Assembly: GCA_937894055.1 (NCBI GenBank)
Contig: CALDHQ010000192.1
Location: 1 to 7,680 of the forward strand
Origin: an uncultured Polymorphobacter sp.
GTDB lineage: Bacteria; Pseudomonadota; Alphaproteobacteria; Sphingomonadales; Sphingomonadaceae
Direction of reading: 5' to 3'
Length of the DNA: 7,680 nt
Positions 5,873 through 7,680 of the stretch are shown piece after piece. Positions within the stretch are counted from its first letter, which is position 1, and each line of letters begins with the position of its first letter. A model generated the notes under the pieces. It was not told the origin of the DNA. It saw nothing but the letters and a program-made list of their open reading frames with translations, and searched no databases. The position numbers and the translations under genes are program-made.

Positions 5873-7680
5873 ATGGCCACGCTTTATGCAAACACCTACA
5901 CCTACAAGGCTGCGTATGCGGCGTTGCAGTCGGGTGACACGCTCATTCTGGCAGCCGGGAACTACGGCAAGCTGAACATGGCCAACAAGACGTTTGCCGA
6001 AACCGTGACCATCAAGGGCGGCAGCTTTACCGGTGTCGCGTTGAGCAATGTCAGCAACCTGACACTCGACGGTTCGATCATCAAGCTGACCCCGACACTG
6101 ACGTCTACCCAAAACACCCAGGCGGTTCGCGTTGTCCAGAGCGACCACATCACCATCACCAATGCGAAGATCAGCGGCGGGCTGGCGATCAACGGCGTGC
6201 CGCAGACCGCGACCGCGCTCGATTCGACCGGCAACGTGCTGGGTCTGCCGACCGGCAAGGGCGTCAATTTCGAAAACTCGCAGGATTGCTCGATCAACAA
6301 CAGCGACATCACGCTGTTCCACAAGGGCGTCACCTTCTCCGATTCGACCAACATCGATATCAGCTTCAACACCATCCACGATCTGCGCACGTCGCCGATC
6401 ACCGGCTCGGTGCTCAACGGGCTGAACATCGAAGGCAACCACACCTGGACCAGCCACCCGTGGAATTTCGGTGGCGCCGGCGACCATGGCGACCGCATCC
6501 ACATCCTGACCGACCATGAATCGGCGCATCGCATCGTCATCAAGGACAATCTGCTCGAACAGGGCGCCGGCGATGCGATGCTCGGCATCTATCTCGATGA
6601 CAATGGCCAGAACCTCGGCTTCCATGACGTGTCGATCACCGGCAACACCGTCATCGAAGGCACCGGTCAGGGCATGCTGCTCGAAAACGTCTACGGCACG
6701 GTTTCGGACAACAAGCTGATCTGGTCGGGCACCGGCACCGCGGCCAACAACACCCCGCGCTACCAGATCACCGACAAGTCGCACGACATCGTGTTCACCA
6801 ACAACAGTGGCCATGTCCACGTCATCGACAGCACCTACAATCTGCAGTTCTGGAACCAGGACGGCACGATCGAGGTTGACCCGTTGATGAGCCGTGCCGA
6901 CCGGCTGACGATCACCGAGAATGCGACCGTGGTCACCCCGCTTTCGTCGTACATTCTCGATGCGGTCACCGACAACCTGACCTACAGCGGCATTGGCGAT
7001 TTCGCCGGCACCGGCAACGACAAGGTCAACCACATCACCGGCTGGGACGGCAATGACGTGCTGGACGGCAAGGGCGGTGCCGACATCCTCGAAGGTCTTG
7101 GCGGTGACGACATCTATTATGTCGACCATAGCGGCGACAAGATCGTCGACACCGGCGGCAACGACACCATCTATTCGTCGATTTCGTGGACGATGGGCCA
7201 TGAGCTGGAAACGCTGATCTACACCGGCACCGCGGACGCCGTCCTCAACGGCAATGACGAAAACAACACCATCGTCGGCGGCATCGGCAACGATATCATC
7301 AACGGCGGCTTCGGTACCGATACCTATCTGGGCGGTCTCGGCGACGACACCTACTACGTCAACAACCCGACGCAGACGATCATCGAAGCCGGCGGTAACG
7401 ACACCGTCATCACAGATCGCAGCTATGTGCTCGCCACCGGGCTTGAAAACCTGACGGTGGTGGGCAGCGCCCCCACCAGCAACCTGACCGGCAATGCTGC
7501 CGCCAACATCCTGATCGGCAACGCCGGCGCCAACATCATCGACGGCAAGGCCGGTGCCGACACCATGACCGGCGGCGACGGCAACGACTTCTACTATGTC
7601 GACAATGCCGGCGACGTCGTGGTCGAACTCGACACCGGCATCGCGCTGGGTGGCCTCGACAAGGTCAAGACGATGCTGTC
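5873..7680 (+). CDS. Secreted right-handed beta-helix protein with RTX calcium-binding repeats; 3' end outside window
   Basis: The frame is open from ATG 5873 to the right edge (602 codons). The start is set by GGAGG five bases upstream; an in-frame ATG at 5861 overlaps that site and is less likely. There is no signal peptide. Residues 1-370 show the short, repeated Asn/Ile/Val/Thr-rich turns of a parallel beta-helix (for example ITITNAKISGG, IDISFNTIHDL, VSITGNTVIEG), as in pectate-lyase-like and mannuronan-epimerase-like folds. The polar stretch HPWNFGGAGDHGDRIHI (195-211) could be part of a carbohydrate or metal site, but I recognise no named catalytic motif. From residue 390, RTX nonapeptides of GGxGxD type appear (GGADILEGLGGDD, GGIGNDIINGGFGTD, GADTMTGGDGND). 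Such proteins bind calcium outside the cell and usually leave by type I secretion with a C-terminal signal, which would lie beyond this window. A polysaccharide-modifying or adhesin-like role is possible. Confidence 0.88.
   Translation, partial: MATLYANTYTYKAAYAALQSGDTLILAAGNYGKLNMANKTFAETVTIKGGSFTGVALSNVSNLTLDGSIIKLTPTLTSTQNTQAVRVVQSDHITITNAKISGGLAINGVPQTATALDSTGNVLGLPTGKGVNFENSQDCSINNSDITLFHKGVTFSDSTNIDISFNTIHDLRTSPITGSVLNGLNIEGNHTWTSHPWNFGGAGDHGDRIHILTDHESAHRIVIKDNLLEQGAGDAMLGIYLDDNGQNLGFHDVSITGNTVIEGTGQGMLLENVYGTVSDNKLIWSGTGTAANNTPRYQITDKSHDIVFTNNSGHVHVIDSTYNLQFWNQDGTIEVDPLMSRADRLTITENATVVTPLSSYILDAVTDNLTYSGIGDFAGTGNDKVNHITGWDGNDVLDGKGGADILEGLGGDDIYYVDHSGDKIVDTGGNDTIYSSISWTMGHELETLIYTGTADAVLNGNDENNTIVGGIGNDIINGGFGTDTYLGGLGDDTYYVNNPTQTIIEAGGNDTVITDRSYVLATGLENLTVVGSAPTSNLTGNAAANILIGNAGANIIDGKAGADTMTGGDGNDFYYVDNAGDVVVELDTGIALGGLDKVKTML
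7040..7680 (+). repeat. RTX repeat units of 79-80 residues (about 237-240 bp)
   Basis: Three units begin at 7040, 7277 and 7517 (residues 390, 469, 549). Each has two or three glycine/aspartate nonapeptides, then a D-[ITF]-YYV block (YYV at residues 415-417, 494-496 and 574-576), then a GGND or similar acidic turn. The first two complete units continue with a [LE]E[NT]L[IT] block and a GN...N stretch leading into the next. The third is cut by the window edge. The units differ in sequence, so this is a protein-level repeat and not a recent DNA duplication. Confidence 0.8.

Noticed and set aside
5801..7201. 466-residue minus-strand open frame
   Set aside because: It mirrors the Asp/Val-rich RTX gene and starts inside its repeats. 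The plus frame has a ribosome site and clear RTX repeats.

Overview
The window looks like chromosomal DNA of a high-GC Gram-negative bacterium, most likely a member of the Pseudomonadota. The basis is strong G/C bias at third codon positions, a cleavable Sec signal peptide, Shine-Dalgarno-like GGAGG and AGGGGG start sites, a FixJ/FixL-style two-component pair and an RTX protein suited to type I secretion. I cannot name the genus. There are five protein genes, two of them cut by the window edges. I see no tRNA, rRNA, CRISPR array or insertion sequence.

Layout. (1) Positions 1-1907, minus strand: one uninterrupted reading frame that starts as an exported Cys-type arylsulfatase. At about position 490 it changes in frame into membrane segments and the start of a cytoplasmic SpoIIE/PP2C-type phosphatase, which runs off the left edge. 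(2) Positions 1908-2007: a short divergent control region with a 7-bp dyad. (3) Positions 2008-3027, plus strand: an AraC-family regulator, divergent from the sulfatase and a natural candidate to control it. (4) Positions 3038-5334, minus strand: a two-component operon, with the FixJ-type response regulator first and then a PAS-containing sensor kinase whose GTG start overlaps the regulator stop by one base. It converges on the AraC gene with only 10 bp between them. (5) Positions 5335-5872: a 538-bp divergent intergenic region rich in dyads, with no convincing gene. (6) Positions 5873-7680, plus strand: the start of a secreted right-handed beta-helix protein carrying RTX calcium-binding repeats of 79-80 residues. 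It has no signal peptide and runs off the right edge.

The point most worth attention is the sulfatase-phosphatase join. The sulfatase part keeps its catalytic residues but loses its C-terminal portion exactly where a membrane segment begins. The topology would work for a signalling protein with a periplasmic sulfatase domain and a cytoplasmic phosphatase. Codon use also changes at the join: CCT/CCA proline codons are 0 of 35 before it and 4 of 7 after it. The join may therefore be a natural gene fusion, a deletion or transfer scar, or an assembly error. Sequence alone cannot decide.

The other notable signals are non-coding. A 7-bp stem pairs with the whole Shine-Dalgarno of the RTX gene. A 9-bp dyad with arms 64 bp apart lies upstream of the response regulator. 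A perfect 13-bp hairpin without a T-tract sits mid-region. A functional link between the two-component pair and the RTX gene is suggested only by their divergent arrangement.
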